From Nephromyces sp. MM_2019 (lineage: Eukaryota > Apicomplexa > Aconoidasida > Nephromycida), in contig JADHZB010001258.1 in assembly GCA_015657535.1 (NCBI GenBank), positions 66,126 through 130,125 on the forward strand: DNA of 64,000 nt, written 5' to 3'. The position numbers and the translations under genes are program-made. Below, piece by piece: positions 63,231 to 64,000 of this stretch. Each line of letters starts with the position of its first letter. Position 1 is the stretch's first letter. Under the pieces are notes generated by a model, which was not told where the DNA came from, did not search any database, and was given only the letters and a program-made list of their open reading frames with translations.

Positions 63231-64000
63231 TGTCATCTTGAAAACGCTCGTTTTGCTAGCATATCCACATTTCATCATCCCCCGGTATAGCACACTCTAT
63301 ACTTAAATTAATTTTTGGCTTTGTGTGCGATATCTAACAATCATTCTCCAATATACACACACCTTCCCGTGGCGATTCCACAAGCGTAGTACTTGAAGCT
63401 GTTTACTATAGCTACGCTGGTCGCACGCTAGGCATTATTGTACGATATACGACACACAAACGCACAAGCGTACACCTGGACACGTCCCTAAAACCGTCAC
63501 ACTCATCAAAAACACCATCATAAACACACAGTCACGCACAACACAGAAACCATTACACAAGTGCCATCACACTCACAATCACACACATATTGTCGCACAC
63601 ACACACACTGGGGTGACTTGGGTCACTTTTTTGCTGGTGTGAGTGAAGATAATTCGATCGCTTGGGAATATTTTCCTAGCCTTTTTTTGTTTGCTGCTCT
63701 TAGCGCTCATTTTTGAGAATGTCAGAAGGTTTTGATGCTTTCTGGGAGCTCTTAAAAGGAGTTATGGGGGGTTTTTTCGTTGAAGATGCTTCTTTAACTG
63801 TGTGAAAAGTTGAGTTTGCTTATTCAAGTATGTTGTTCTAATTAAAGAGGAAACATTGTAGTCTTTTGAGGTAAGGTTTAGCATTGTTTGGATGCCTGTT
63901 AGTGTGACACTGCTTGATCATTCACTACTTGCAGTGCCGTTTTTTTTGGTTCTTTTGGTGGCGTTTTTGCTTGTACCATTGCAGTACTAGGAAGATAACT
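63231..64000. other. No supported gene
   Basis: CA-rich from 63430 to 63610, then T-rich. No exon was recognised. Confidence 0.4.

Overview
The window is nuclear DNA from a eukaryote with many introns. It is AT-rich, coding sequence is split by GT-AG introns, low-complexity tracts are common and no bacterial operon logic is visible. The readable genes (NADP-glutamate dehydrogenase, a selenoprotein T, and a NAR1/IOP1 Fe-S assembly protein inflated by low-complexity inserts) plus a short TTTAGGG-type telomeric tract fit a protist, most likely an alveolate such as an apicomplexan or a relative. That placement is inference from family content, not from a database search. All exon models were read by eye from splice signals, reading frame and phase continuity.

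Layout. 1-2.6 kb: mostly non-coding, with one candidate exon and a local duplication. 2.6-3.4 kb (minus): selenoprotein T, whose reading frame continues through an in-frame TGA. 3.5-8.0 kb: mostly non-coding, with a C-rich tract at 6.28-6.57 kb. 8.0-9.6 kb (plus): two-exon NADP-GDH. 9.6-14.8 kb: sparse, with a GC-richer island near 10-11 kb whose codon use looks bacterial, a few minus-strand exons and a tandem repeat. 14.85-21.9 kb (minus): a chain of at least a dozen exons that encodes a C3HC4 RING finger, a helical segment and a B-box-like zinc finger; it may be one TRIM-like gene or two neighbours. 22.5-23.4 kb (plus) and 24.7-25.6 kb (minus): candidate exons. 27.4-34.1 kb (minus): three-exon NAR1, 1,883 residues predicted. 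37.2-39.1 kb (plus): candidate exons. 40.5-51.7 kb (plus): a gene of about twelve exons with an N-terminal signal peptide and no recognised family. 51.7-64 kb: isolated plus-strand terminal exons among TG/CA-rich DNA and minisatellites.

The recognised genes are housekeeping functions with no evident joint pathway: nitrogen/NADPH metabolism (GDH), ER redox (SelT), cytosolic Fe-S protein assembly (NAR1) and probable ubiquitin ligation (RING). The points most worth following are the UGA-recoded SelT, the roughly four-fold enlarged NAR1, the possible RING/B-box fusion, and a 12-bp inverted repeat (GTGTA-YG-TACAC) that occurs six times between 40 and 62 kb and that I did not notice in the first 40 kb.
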